From positions 148,664 to 212,663 of the forward strand of contig NZ_SRII01000011.1 in NCBI RefSeq assembly GCF_004684095.1: a stretch of 64,000 bases of DNA. The letters are read 5' to 3'. The DNA comes from Hymenobacter sp. UV11 (GTDB taxonomy: Bacteria > Bacteroidota > Bacteroidia > Cytophagales > Hymenobacteraceae). Shown one piece after another: positions 20,439 to 29,525 of this stretch. The stretch's first letter is position 1, and every line of letters begins with the position of its first letter. A program made the position numbers and the translations under genes. Below the pieces are notes generated by a model, which searched no databases, was not told where the DNA came from, and was given only the letters and a program-made list of their open reading frames with translations.

Positions 20439-20608
20439 AATTAAGAGAGAACTTGATGAAAACTCAGTGGCCCATTCAGGCCGCCGATACTGTTGCGGTT
20501 TACTCCATGGGGCTAGGGGTGTTTTACACTATCAGTGCGCATCGACTGTATAATTCTACGTTTCCAAAAACTTTGCACTATCCGCAACAGCAATTGTAGG
20601 GAGCCGAG

Positions 20609-20639
20609 AATTATGTAATGCAACTGCGCAATTGTGACA
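20609..20639 (+). promoter_or_regulatory. Candidate AraC site in divergent promoter region
   Basis: AATTATGTAA, 11 bases, AATTGTGACA (period 21 bp), ending 80 bp before the start at 20720. A further AATTATA block on the minus strand near 20534-20545 could serve the oxidase at 20438. Confidence 0.45.
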
Positions 20640-20719
20640 AACCAGCGAAGAAGTGGGCCGTACATCACGAGCCGCCCTACTAGTGCGCAGTATAATCCGT
20701 TAATTAATTGTCTACATAC

Positions 20720-22060
20720 ATGTTACGTATTGTTACGATAGCGGCAAGCCTGGCGCTGCTGTTGAGCGCCTGCTCGGCTAGTAATACTACCACCGAGCCG
20801 CGCAAGGAAATCAGTTACCTGCGGGGGCCTTATAATGCCGCGTTTTTTCGCCGCCACGGCGAATCGGAAGCCTACTCGGCGGGCTTTCACTTTCACCACG
20901 GCAAGGAGCACGACGTGACCCTGCTGACCCCACCGGCTGACCGCGCCCGCATGGACGACGAGTTTGACCAACAGGTGTACAGCTTCGTCAAGAACAAAAA
21001 GTCGAAAGTGGGCCCCACAATGGAGCTGTACGGCCCCTACGTGGCCCGCGTGGCCTGGAAGCTTTACCGCGTCATCGACTGGACCCACATGCACCACGAG
21101 CAGACCTACGACATTATGGCTAGCCCGCGCGTAGCCTAGGACAAGAAGAAGGCGTACACCGACCGGGCCGTGAAGTATTACCTGGAGAAAAACCCGGACG
21201 TGGCCCGCAGTATCGCCCCGCTCGACATCACCATGCGCCGGGCCGCCGTGATGATGAAGCCCTACTTCACCTACTACCGCAACTACTACCCCAAGTCGAA
21301 CAACGAGGCTTACGTGGCCCACTGGTGGCACCCGGCCGCCTACGAGTGCCTGATGATAAGCGGCAACGCCCCCGGCGGCCAGGAAGCCGCCCTCAAGGAG
21401 ATGAACCGGGTTATGTTCGACCAGGCGTTTAAGGACCGGCCCCAGCGCATGGTGCTGAGCCGCGAGGTGATGCCGCGCTACTCGCAGATGTCACCGGAGT
21501 CGGCCAACATCTTCGACAACCTGCACATGCTGCACGGCATTGCCTACGACATTCTCAGCTACGAGAAGTGGACCGAAACGCAGAAGCGTGACGAGCTGTA
21601 CCGCGTCATCAAGGCCATGAGCTACCAGCCGGGTGACGAAAAGTACGTCCGCAAGTTTCCCCTGCCGCACCCCGACCTGGACCCGCGCGTGTACTACGAC
21701 TGGATAAAAAGCTCGGAGGGGGAAATGTCGCGCATCATGATGGAGATGCAGGAGGAAATGATGCCGCTGATGATGCCCCAAGGCATGAGCCCCGAGATGA
21801 AGGAGCAGATGATGGCCCAGTTCAAGATGAAGATGCGCCCCGGCATGGAGGCCGGCGAATTGCCCGGCTCGCTGAGCGAAGCGCTGATGAAGCTCATGCC
21901 CGACATGAAGATGATGCCCGAAAGTATGCAGCCTGGTCAAACGCCGCAGATGATGGTGGACGTAATGCTCAAGGGCTGGCAGGACAAGCACGGCACCATG
22001 CCCGATGCCCCCGCCTGGTCCATGACCCAGGAGCCCACCCTGCCCCCGCTGGCCCACTAA
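20720..22060 (+). pseudogene. Met/His-rich lipoprotein gene with in-frame amber codon
   Basis: The reading frame from ATG 20720 runs to 22060 (446 residues) except for a TAG at 21137-21139, codon 140. The frame after the stop continues at once with DKKKAYTDRAVKYYL, so only one codon is wrong; TGG (Trp) to TAG is the simplest explanation. The N-terminus has lipobox LLSAC (Cys 18). The chain is rich in His, Trp, Met and Tyr, with FHFHHGKEH and repeated MM and MPxM motifs in the last 130 residues, so it probably bound copper. I do not recognise the family. Three genes follow on the same strand. Confidence 0.65.
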
Positions 22061-22105
22061 CGTCGGCAGTGCTCCCCTCTTTTCAACTGCTTGATTTACC
22101 GCTTC

Positions 22106-22894
22106 ATGAAAAAACTTCTTTTCCTGCGCCGTTTGCTGCTGGCCGCGCTTTGCCTGCTGGGCCTGGCCCCGCTGGCCCACGCCCAGACCGACCAGCTTAA
22201 CCTCGATGCCAACCTGCCCACCCGCCTCGAAGACGCCTACCCCACGGCTTGGCGCAACCGCGAATTCCAACTGCCGGTGCGCTACCAGCGCAGCCGGACG
22301 GACGCCAACCTGGTGCAGTACACGCCTACCCTGGAATTTGGGCCCTTCCGCAATACCCAGGTGGCCGTGGCCGTGCCCATCTACTCGGGCAACGGCGACC
22401 GCTCGGGCAGCGGCGACGTGCAGCTGTCGGCCCTCTACAACTTCAACACCGAGGGCCGGTACTTGCCCGCCGTGGCCCTGGCCGGCAGCCTGACCGTGCC
22501 CACCGGCCGGGGCAGCGCGGGCACCGACTACAACGGCCGCTTCATCCTCACCAAAAGCCTTTTCAGCTCACTCAACCGCTTGCACCTCAACGTCGTGTAT
22601 TTCCACAACAGCCAGCCCGGCGTAGTGGCCGAGGGCCGCGAGCTGAAGGCCGAGCGCCTGGACCGCTTCGCCCTGCTGGTGGGCTACTCCACGCGCATCG
22701 CGCCGCAGTCGGTACTGGTGCTTGATTTCGTGCGCGAGCAGCGCCGCTTGGTAGGCGAGCTGGGCTCCTCCCTCGAAGCCGGCCTTCGCCGCCAGATGAA
22801 TCCCCGGCTGGTGATGAGCCTAGGGGCCTCCGCTGGTCTGGGCACCGATGCCGACAAGTTCACGGCCACTCTGGGCCTGCAGCACGCCTTTTAA
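22106..22894 (+). CDS. Outer membrane beta-barrel protein
   Basis: The start at 22106 (MKKLLFLRRLLLAAL) gives 262 residues with a signal peptide ending AHAQ. The rest alternates polar and hydrophobic residues in beta strands and ends in F (GLQHAF), as outer membrane barrels do. Motifs such as TPTLEFGPFRNTQVAVAVPIY and SGDVQLSALYNF are like those of small MetA/transporter-type barrels. The substrate is unknown. It follows the broken Met-rich lipoprotein gene by 45 bp, and a membrane protein gene follows by 37 bp; the three may form an operon. Confidence 0.75.
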   Translation: MKKLLFLRRLLLAALCLLGLAPLAHAQTDQLNLDANLPTRLEDAYPTAWRNREFQLPVRYQRSRTDANLVQYTPTLEFGPFRNTQVAVAVPIYSGNGDRSGSGDVQLSALYNFNTEGRYLPAVALAGSLTVPTGRGSAGTDYNGRFILTKSLFSSLNRLHLNVVYFHNSQPGVVAEGRELKAERLDRFALLVGYSTRIAPQSVLVLDFVREQRRLVGELGSSLEAGLRRQMNPRLVMSLGASAGLGTDADKFTATLGLQHAF

Positions 22895-22931
22895 CCACGG
22901 GCCACGCTGCTGGCTGCTCCCGTTTTCGCCC

Positions 22932-23456
22932 ATGAACGTCACCCGCCAAACCCTCCTGCTGGGGTGGGGGCTTACCGTCACCGGGGCCTACCTGCTCACC
23001 GAATATCTCGGTCACGCACTGGAGGAGCCCCACAGCGCCATTCTCTGGACCTGGGCTGGGGCCATGCTGCTTCCGGTGGGGCTCACGCTGGCGCTCGGCC
23101 GCCAAGCCAATGCGTTGGGGTGGGTATGGGCCGGGGCCACGGCGCTGGTTCTGCTCGAAAACTTCGGGGCCCACGCCGCCGAAGTCAAACTGCTGATGCA
23201 GTTTAGCTTTCACGCACTGTGGTTCCTTTTTGGGGCGGCGGGCTTCGCCTATACGGCCATGGCGGTAAAGGGCACTGCCCGAAAACAACTCTACGCCGGC
23301 GCGGCCCTTCTCAACCTACTAGGGGCCATCATGGCAGGGCTCAACCCGAACTTTCTGAAGGGCTACCAGTACCTCGTGCTGGCCCTGATTCAGGGCGTGC
23401 CCATGCTGCTGGACCTGCCGTTGCGCCGGCAGCACGAGGTTCCGGTAAACCATTAG
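22932..23456 (+). CDS. Polytopic membrane protein, unknown
   Basis: The start at 22932 (MNVTRQTLLLGWGL) gives 174 residues with five or six hydrophobic helices. Noteworthy residues are YLGHALEEPHSA after the first helix, ENFGAHAAEVK before the fourth and FSFHALWF. I do not recognise the family. The His and Glu residues at membrane borders might bind a metal or substrate, which is speculation. It is the last intact gene of the run that starts at 20720. Confidence 0.65.
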   Translation: MNVTRQTLLLGWGLTVTGAYLLTEYLGHALEEPHSAILWTWAGAMLLPVGLTLALGRQANALGWVWAGATALVLLENFGAHAAEVKLLMQFSFHALWFLFGAAGFAYTAMAVKGTARKQLYAGAALLNLLGAIMAGLNPNFLKGYQYLVLALIQGVPMLLDLPLRRQHEVPVNH

Positions 23457-23481
23457 CCGGCGGGGCCAGTATTCCCGGTAG

Positions 23482-23862
23482 ATGTACTTATTTTCACTTA
23501 GGGCCATCCGATTACCAGTTGCTCCGGACCTACCCGCCTCCCGGCGCTGGTATACCGCCATACTCAATCTGCCAGTAGATGCCGCGTAGACGAAGGCTTC
23601 AACGTTTCGCCTGCCCAGCGCCGCTACCCTGGTGCTTTTCACCCAGGCTCCGCCCGGCGCGCACGTGTTCCCGGTGGATTCCGTGGACGCCGCCCGGCGT
23701 CGGTTTGAGCACCGCCCACTGGTGCCGGGCGAAAACCGGGGGCGCATGGTAGCGGCCGGACCGGGTCGTCTCATCCTGGCTGACCCGGCCAACAATCAAT
23801 TCACGCTCTTCGAACCTGCCGGCAGTGAGCTTCCTGGCTGCCTTTCCTTACCAGTAAGCTGA
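23482..23862 (+). pseudogene. VOC-superfamily gene with amber stop
   Basis: One frame from ATG 23482 reads RLPVAPDLPASRRWYTAIL, then stops at TAG (23587-23589), then continues FRLPSAATLVLFT, RRFEHRPLVPGENRGRM and LADPANNQFTLFEPA. The same blocks in the same order are present in the intact VOC protein at 57448 (DLPASAHWYTDVLG, RFEQRVTVNGENQGRI, LVDPAGNHLQF). It is therefore a decayed paralogue of that glyoxalase-fold gene. Confidence 0.65.
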
Positions 23863-23900
23863 GCATGATTAGGCTCCTTCAACCAATTTACCTTGCCTTT

Positions 23901-24365
23901 ATGGAACATAAAAATCCCTATCCCCGCTTTTTCCTGATGCTGGCCGTCTCGCTGATGGCCATGTATCCCGTGATGTACCTGAACGTCTACGAGTGGGACC
24001 ACGTGTACTTCAGCCTCACTCGCGTGTACATGGCCTTGTTGATGTTGGTGCCCATGACCCTGATTATGATGGGCTTTATGTGGAGCATGTACCCCGACAA
24101 GCGCCGCAACGCCCTGATTATGGCCGGCAGCTTAGTGATGTTCGGAGTAGTGACGTTTATGGTCCGCACCCAGGTGTTTGTTGATGACACGCTATGGATG
24201 AAGGCCATGATTCCGCACCACTCCATTGCCATTCTGGTCAGTAAGCGCGCCACCATCAAAGACCCCGAAGTGCGGGCACTGGCCGACAGCATCATCAGCG
24301 CCCAGCAGCGCGAGATTGGCCAGATGAAGCGCATGCTGAAGCGGCTGGAGCAAGCACCTCGTTAA
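23901..24365 (+). CDS. Membrane-bound DUF305 protein
   Basis: The start at 23901 (MEHKNPYPRFFLML) gives 154 residues. Three hydrophobic helices (about 9-28, 38-60 and 73-92) lead to a C-terminal DUF305 core: DDTLWMKAMIPHHSIAILVS, then ALADSIISAQQREIGQMKRML. The HH pair is kept. This is the common membrane-anchored DUF305 type seen in copper and mercury loci. Its helices are rich in Met (MALLMLVPMTLIMMGFMW). It is intact although it is surrounded by decayed genes. Confidence 0.85.
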   Translation: MEHKNPYPRFFLMLAVSLMAMYPVMYLNVYEWDHVYFSLTRVYMALLMLVPMTLIMMGFMWSMYPDKRRNALIMAGSLVMFGVVTFMVRTQVFVDDTLWMKAMIPHHSIAILVSKRATIKDPEVRALADSIISAQQREIGQMKRMLKRLEQAPR

Positions 24366-24544
24366 TCCTTTCGGCGGGTAGGGGCTAGGGTACCATACCG
24401 CGTCGGCTATCGTTCGACGGCTAAGGATTGGTTTTGCCTGGCAAGCCACAAATTCTGCAAGAAATCAAGCGGATTCTGTACTAACCCGGCGTTTTTTACT
24501 GGCGTACTTTGTACTGTTGCTGCTTTTCTTAGTTGGGTTTCCTC

Positions 24545-24619
24545 TTGAAGCGCTTGGTTAGCTTGTTTCTACTCCTCAGTTATTTGCTGGTCAGTCCCGG
24601 ATTGGTCTACCCACCCTAG
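24545..24619 (+). pseudogene. Truncated HYC_CC_PP-type gene
   Basis: From TTG 24545 one frame reads LKRLVSLFLLLSYLLVSPGLVYPP and then stops (TAG). The intact gene at 40707 starts MKRLTSLFLLFAYLLSSPGLVYSMHFCG, so this is its signal-peptide region without the Cys-rich body. At 24450-24481, 64 bp upstream, a degenerate copy of the recurring operator (AATTCTGCAA, 12 bases, ATTCTGTAC) can still be seen. Confidence 0.6.
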
Positions 24620-24649
24620 CCGCTGCGCGGCCGGGCAGTATTTTTCAGC

Positions 24650-24925
24650 CTTGAGCTAAGCGGGAATATTCAGGTTACGCTGGCCCGTATTCAGGTGCCT
24701 AAGCCCGCCGGGGCTGCCAGCTACCTATGGAAGCAAACCGGCGAGCGGCAGTTTCGCCGGGTGCGGGTGCGTACCGGGGAAGGCACGGCGGCCACCGTGC
24801 CCGTGCTGGCCTGCCTGCAGCCCGGCGACTAGGTGGTAGTGGCCGGCGCGTAGTTACTGAAAAGTGAGCATAGCCTGCGCCAAGGAGCTACCGACGACCA
24901 CATGAGCGGCATAGCCATGTAGCAG
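24650..24925 (+). pseudogene. Remnant of CusB-type adaptor C-terminus
   Basis: One frame gives SYLWKQTGERQFRRVRVRTG and then GD, stop, VVVAGA, stop, LLKSEHSLRQGA. This follows SYVWQQLNANNFRRLKVTTG and VVVSGAYLLESEYALYQGA of the intact adaptor at 30058. Two TAG codons interrupt it at positions that are not stop codons in the intact gene. Confidence 0.6.
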
Positions 24926-25098
24926 CCCCCTATCGGATGCACTACCGCTTCGGGCTACGACTCAGCCTTTTTACTCATCCCCTATACAAGCTTCTAACCT
25001 CCTGCCTAGCTACGGGTAACCGCCTCCTGATTACCGGCTGCACCGAGCACGACCACCCCAGCCAGGCGCAATTGGAAGCCGCCGCTACCTAAGCCACC

Positions 25099-25221
25099 AT
25101 GCCCGCCGACAGCACCACCGATGGCACGGTCGTTACCCACACCTGCCCCATGCACCCAGAAGTAGTAAGCAGCCAGCCGGGTGAGTGCCCCAAGTGTGGT
25201 ATGAACCTAGTCCAGAAGTAA
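25099..25221 (+). pseudogene. Short HMBD remnant (40 codons)
   Basis: ATG 25099 opens a 40-residue frame with TCPMHPEVVSSQPGECPKCG and MNLVQK, a complete heavy-metal-binding motif. In the same frame upstream, LLITGCTEHDHPSQ looks like a lipobox and linker but is cut off by TAA at about 25090. The intact counterpart is the 83-residue lipoprotein at 42085. A hairpin at 25221-25249 follows. A short functional peptide cannot be excluded. Confidence 0.55.
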
Positions 25222-25249
25222 GCCGGGCGCCAGGTGCTTTTGCCCGGCT
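25221..25249 (+). terminator. Hairpin after HMBD remnant
   Basis: AGCCGGGC and GCCCGGCT flank a 13-base loop. The following 250 bp to 25502 hold no gene I can identify. Confidence 0.5.
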
Positions 25250-25502
25250 ATCATCCCGTAACTCCTGACTTATCCTTGTGTTTGCATGTTTTGGGCAAGC
25301 TACCCGGCTAGCTCCGGCCACTTGTCCAAAACATGCGATTTATTGACTCAACCCGGCAAAACGGACTACTAAAGCCGGGGTATACCAACTGGCGGCTTTC
25401 CACTTTATCAGGGCTCGTACTCCGGGCCATTTCGGTCGGTTGTAAGGGGTTGCTAAAGCCCCGACGACTGTTTTATCACCATTCTCCGCTATTCCAACTT
25501 GT

Positions 25503-28112
25503 ATGAATACGTTCTTCGCTACTCCTCTGGCTGTCCGTTGCTGGCTGCTGGTGCTGCTCGGGCTGGCCGGACTGCCGGCACGGGCACAGTCTGATACGGC
25601 TGTCTACCACCTCACCATCCGCCAGGAGCAGGTAAGCAAAGCCGGTAAACCCGTGCCGGCCATGACCATCAACGGCGGTATTCCCGGTCCGACCATTCGC
25701 TTTAAGGAGGGGGGCTACGCCGTTATCTACGTCAAAAACGAGATGGCCGTGGAAACGTCGGTGCACTGGCACGGGCTGCTGGTGCCCAATTTCTACGACG
25801 GCGTGCCCTACCTGACTACCCCACCCATTAAGCCGGGGCAGGAGTTGAAGTACGAATTTCCGCTCAAGCAGGCCGGCACCTATTGGTACCACTCCCACAC
25901 CATGCTGCAGGAACAAAGCGGCGTGTACGGCTCCATCGTGATTGCACCTAAGCACGAGCGCCTGACCTACGACAAGGACCTGGTGCTGGTACTCTCGGAC
26001 TGGACCAACCAGCAGCCCAAAAACGTGTTGCGTTTCCTCAAGCGGGGCTCCGAGTGGTACAACATTCGCAAGGGTACGGCTACCCCCCTCAACCGCGTCA
26101 TTGCCCGCGGAGCCTTCGGGGCCCAGCTCAACTTCTGGAAGCAGCGCATGGAAGGCTTCGACATTGCCGACGTGTACTATAATGCCTTTCTGGTGAATGG
26201 GCAGCCGGTGCAGCAGTACCCCGAGTTTAAGCCCGGCGAAAAAGTACGCCTGCGCATTATCAACGGCTCGTCCTCAACCCAGTTCTGGATGACGTTTGGG
26301 GGAGAAGACCCGCTGCTGGTGGCCGCTGACGGTCAGGACGTGGTACCGGTGAAGCACAACAAAACCTTTATTGCGGTAGCCGAAACCTACGATTTCCTGG
26401 TGACCGTACCGGCCAACGGCCAGCTGGAATTCCGGGCTATGGCGCAGGACGGCTCTGGCACCACCTCGGCCTACCTGGGTACGGGACCGGTGGTGGCCGC
26501 TCCCGTGCTGCCCAAGCCGGACAAAATCGGGTTGATGCAGCAGATGGCCAAAATGGACATGCGGATGGGCGCGCCCGCTCTCAAGTTTCGGCCCAACCAC
26601 GTCGACCCGCAGCAGATGAAGGCTAACTGGGGGATGCAGATGGGTAAGAAAGGGAAAGACGGCGGGATGAGCGGAATGAAGGGCATGAAGATGGACGGCC
26701 CGGGCGGCATGTCGAAAGGCCCGAAGCTCGGGCCCGCTGCCGGCCCGGCCCCTATGGCTACACCCACCGACACCATGCCCGCCGGCCAACAGATGCCAAT
26801 GGCCGGGATGCCGATGCGCCACGACCGGCGCCCGGCCGCCCCGGCCGCAAAACCGATGAAAATGGCCGACGGCACTGACATGGCCGGCATGAAAATGCCC
26901 GGCGCCGACGCCCAGCAGGCCGGCGTGAAAACTGGCACTGACGCGGGTATGGCCGGCATGAAGATGGACGACGCGCAGACGGGCAATATGCAGCCGGACG
27001 ACGTGAAAATGGCTGGCAAGAACATGAACGGTGCGGGCGGTGATGGCAAGATGGCCGGCATGGATATGTTCTCGGAGTATGGCTATGATTACCTGCGCGC
27101 GCCCCAGAAAACAATTTATGCCGACACCATACCCGTGCGTGAGATTCTACTCAACCTGACCGGCAACATGCAGCGCTACATCTGGAGCATGAATGGCGTG
27201 CCGCTGTCGTCGGCGGATAAAATTCCCATTCGGGGCAACCAGATTACCCGCATTACCTACAACAACCTGACGATGATGCACCATCCCATGCACCTGCACG
27301 GGCACTTTTTTCGGGTCATCAACGAAAACGGCGAGTATTCGCCCCTCAAGCATACGGTGAACGTGCCTCCCATGAAACAGGTGACCATTGAGGTGCTGGG
27401 CAACGAGTACGGTGACTGGTTTCTCCACTGCCACATTCTCTACCATCTGGTGGGCGGCATGGCCCGCATTGTGAGCTACGACACGCCTCGTGACCCGCGT
27501 CTGAAAGGCTTCCCGGTGAGCAAGCTGCTGCGTGAAACCAACCAGTACTACACCTGGGGCCGCCTTGATGCTGCCACGCACCAGAGCACGCTGAACTTAG
27601 TCTCGTCCAATGTCCGCAACCAGTTCAACCTGAGCGTGGAATATGGTTGGAATCGCAACATGGAAACGGAGGTTACCTACGAGCGCTACCTCTACGACTA
27701 CCTGCGCGTGTTCGGGGGCGTGAACGTGGAGAACTTCCGAAAACGAATGATGTCGCCCGCCACAGAACAGGTGAACGGCAAGGTGGTGATTAAAACTACC
27801 ACCACGGCCGTAGTCGGCCTGCGTTTCCTGACGCCCTACCTGTTCAGCCTCGACGCCCGCATCGACAACCAGCTGCGCCCGCGCCTGAGTTTGGGCCGCG
27901 AAATCATGATTTTTTCCCGGCTGCTGGCATTCGGCTACTACGAGTACCAGGCTGATTTTGGCTGGGTAAACAAGCTGGAAAACAACCGCAGCTTCTCCAA
28001 GGAAGTAGTCTGGAACACCGGCCTGGAGTACATGCTTTCCCGCAACTTCTCCCTCATGGGTAGCTACGACAACCGCTTTGGCGGCGGCGGCGGCCTAACG
28101 GTGCGTTTCTAA
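25503..28112 (+). CDS. Multicopper oxidase with Met-rich insert and C-terminal barrel
   Basis: This is an 869-residue protein with a signal peptide (PARAQ at 27-31). Cupredoxin blocks: HWHG near 88, WYHSH near 130, HPMHLHGH near 594 and HCHILYHLVGGM near 642, so all type 1-3 copper ligands are present. Residues 342-522 are a Met-rich insert (GMKMDGPGGM, MAGMKM, MDMFSEYG). Residues 696-869 look like outer membrane beta strands and end in TVRF. The enzyme is of the CopA/CueO kind that oxidises Cu(I) in the periplasm. It is a paralogue of the 13636 gene but without the DUF2231 front. A good terminator follows. Confidence 0.9.
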   Translation: MNTFFATPLAVRCWLLVLLGLAGLPARAQSDTAVYHLTIRQEQVSKAGKPVPAMTINGGIPGPTIRFKEGGYAVIYVKNEMAVETSVHWHGLLVPNFYDGVPYLTTPPIKPGQELKYEFPLKQAGTYWYHSHTMLQEQSGVYGSIVIAPKHERLTYDKDLVLVLSDWTNQQPKNVLRFLKRGSEWYNIRKGTATPLNRVIARGAFGAQLNFWKQRMEGFDIADVYYNAFLVNGQPVQQYPEFKPGEKVRLRIINGSSSTQFWMTFGGEDPLLVAADGQDVVPVKHNKTFIAVAETYDFLVTVPANGQLEFRAMAQDGSGTTSAYLGTGPVVAAPVLPKPDKIGLMQQMAKMDMRMGAPALKFRPNHVDPQQMKANWGMQMGKKGKDGGMSGMKGMKMDGPGGMSKGPKLGPAAGPAPMATPTDTMPAGQQMPMAGMPMRHDRRPAAPAAKPMKMADGTDMAGMKMPGADAQQAGVKTGTDAGMAGMKMDDAQTGNMQPDDVKMAGKNMNGAGGDGKMAGMDMFSEYGYDYLRAPQKTIYADTIPVREILLNLTGNMQRYIWSMNGVPLSSADKIPIRGNQITRITYNNLTMMHHPMHLHGHFFRVINENGEYSPLKHTVNVPPMKQVTIEVLGNEYGDWFLHCHILYHLVGGMARIVSYDTPRDPRLKGFPVSKLLRETNQYYTWGRLDAATHQSTLNLVSSNVRNQFNLSVEYGWNRNMETEVTYERYLYDYLRVFGGVNVENFRKRMMSPATEQVNGKVVIKTTTTAVVGLRFLTPYLFSLDARIDNQLRPRLSLGREIMIFSRLLAFGYYEYQADFGWVNKLENNRSFSKEVVWNTGLEYMLSRNFSLMGSYDNRFGGGGGLTVRF

Positions 28113-28190
28113 CACCTAAAGCGGAAGCTCCCGCGACGCTGGCCCCGGCTTATTGGTGGGGAAGTGCAGGTAGTGGTTGCGTCTACTAGT

Positions 28191-28219
28191 AAACGCCCGG
28201 CTAGGCCGGGCGTTTTTTT
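28191..28219 (+). terminator. Terminator after multicopper oxidase
   Basis: AAACGCCCGGC and GCCGGGCGTTT flank a 3-base loop, and TTTT follows. Confidence 0.9.
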
Positions 28220-28278
28220 ATGCCTCGTTGTCACCAGCTAGCCCTAAAAATACACTCGGGAGCCAGGGCCGCCAAAAA

Positions 28279-28391
28279 GGAGAGCCTCGAAAAGGGTGGG
28301 GCAGTCGGGACTGTAGTTGAAGCGATGTTTCCTCTCCCTTTACTTAGGCCAACCAAGTAGCAGGGTTACCCTACGCTTTTTGAGGCTCTCC
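28279..28391. repeat. MITE-like element, 113 bp
   Basis: The ends GGAGAGCCTCGAAAAG (28279-28294) and CTTTTTGAGGCTCTCC (28376-28391) are inverted repeats with 15 of 16 bases paired. Inside, the 31 bases at 28296-28326 recur exactly at 29993-30023. There is no coding sequence. It is probably a small non-autonomous insertion element. The rest of the gap up to 28545 holds nothing I recognise. Confidence 0.6.
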
Positions 28392-28545
28392 AAATCTCAT
28401 GAGGGCTATCTATTTTAAGTGGGATTGTCGAAAGAGCGCAACAGTTGATGCGGCCGGGGCGTAACGGGCGGGCATTTAAAGGGTCGCGGGGACTCAAAGC
28501 GGGAGGAGCCAGCCGCCCGGCAGCCGCATTTAGTAGTTCAGTAAA

Positions 28546-29208
28546 CTAAATTTCCTGTTTTACTTCCCCACATGTCGGCATTTTGCGGCCCAGGTAGGGA
28601 TTGCGGATTTCCATGGTCTGGCTAAGCCAATAAGCGCCTTTCTTTTCGTTAGCCATGGGGCAATAGTCCACGTAGAGTTTCTGCGGCCCGTAGCCAAATG
28701 CTTTGACAGTTTTCACCATGACCGTCGAGAGAAAAACAAAACTCAGTCGCTTGGCCTGGTCTTTTTCAGCGGCTTTATACAACTTCAGGTGGGTCATCAA
28801 AAACCCTTTCTTCTCTTTCCAGAAGGCGGCTGCCTCGCCCCCGAGTAGGGTATCGGGCGTTTGTTGCAGCAGCTGCGTCATCTGGTTGGCCTGTTTGTCC
28901 ACTTCTTGGGCATTGTCGGCGACAAAGGCATCCTTCATGGCTAGGTAAGTTGTTACCACCGGAACAAACCGGGTCTTAAACGCAGAAGGTAGGTTGTCCC
29001 GGAAAACCATATTCGTGCCCTGCAGCATGTCATCTACCCCCATCTCCGTGGTTTTGGGGTCCGTACCGGGCACCCGGCCCGCTACGTTATCAGGGTTCTT
29101 GTAGGTGTCAGACGTCGGCACTTTGCCTTTCTCCTGATTACAGCCTTGAACCACAAGGGTGACCGTTAGTAAGAGGGCGGACCAAGCGGTTGATTTTGAG
29201 GGTTTCAT
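28546..29208 (-). CDS. DUF3347 lipoprotein
   Basis: The product has 220 residues and lipobox VVQGC (Cys 23). The domain from about residue 70 to the end is DUF3347: a helical region with YLAMKDAFVADNAQEVDKQA, then KLYVDYCPMANEKKGAYWLS and IRNPYLGRKMPTCGEV. The CPMA and MPTCG motifs with Cys and Met are the hallmark of these periplasmic copper-binding domains, often found beside or fused to CusB. It stands at the downstream end of a minus-strand run that begins with the RND operon. Confidence 0.85.
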   Translation of the reverse strand: MKPSKSTAWSALLLTVTLVVQGCNQEKGKVPTSDTYKNPDNVAGRVPGTDPKTTEMGVDDMLQGTNMVFRDNLPSAFKTRFVPVVTTYLAMKDAFVADNAQEVDKQANQMTQLLQQTPDTLLGGEAAAFWKEKKGFLMTHLKLYKAAEKDQAKRLSFVFLSTVMVKTVKAFGYGPQKLYVDYCPMANEKKGAYWLSQTMEIRNPYLGRKMPTCGEVKQEI

Positions 29209-29264
29209 ATTCGGTGAAGCTAGTAGTGGCGTAAGGGGTGGTCCAGGGAAGCAGCTTATGCTAC

Positions 29265-29522
29265 CTACCAGCGCAGGGGCTGCCCGTCTTCGCGGGCTAG
29301 TGTATGCTCTTCTACGTCCTGGGCTTTTTCGGCCACGACGGGGTCGGCAATCTGCTTTTCGCCGCGCACGGCGCCGCCCAGCACCAGGCCCGCGCTGACG
29401 AGGACAATGTCTTTAATGGTGTATTGGCCCGCGAGGGTGGGAGCGAAGGGCATCAGGTTGAACACCCCCGTGGAAAAAGTAAGGCCGGCGAAATGGCGCC
29501 AATCAGTTGGAGCAGCAATCAT
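29265..29522 (-). pseudogene. Fragment of a DUF417 (YkgB/RclC-like) membrane protein
   Basis: The ORF of 85 codons contains TFSTGVFNLMPFAPTLAGQY and TIKDIVLVSAGLVLGGA, which look like the last membrane helix of DUF417 proteins. Members of that family are about twice as long and have four helices; the other three are missing because the 29526 gene occupies the upstream DNA. The product is probably not functional. Confidence 0.5.
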
Positions 29523-29525
29523 TTT

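Noticed and set aside
20720..25221. Reassignment of TAG to an amino acid (several in-frame TAG codons)
   Set aside because: Intact genes here end normally with TAG (for example at 1810, 12133 and 13102), and the TAG codons occur in genes with other signs of decay. No special tRNA gene is seen.
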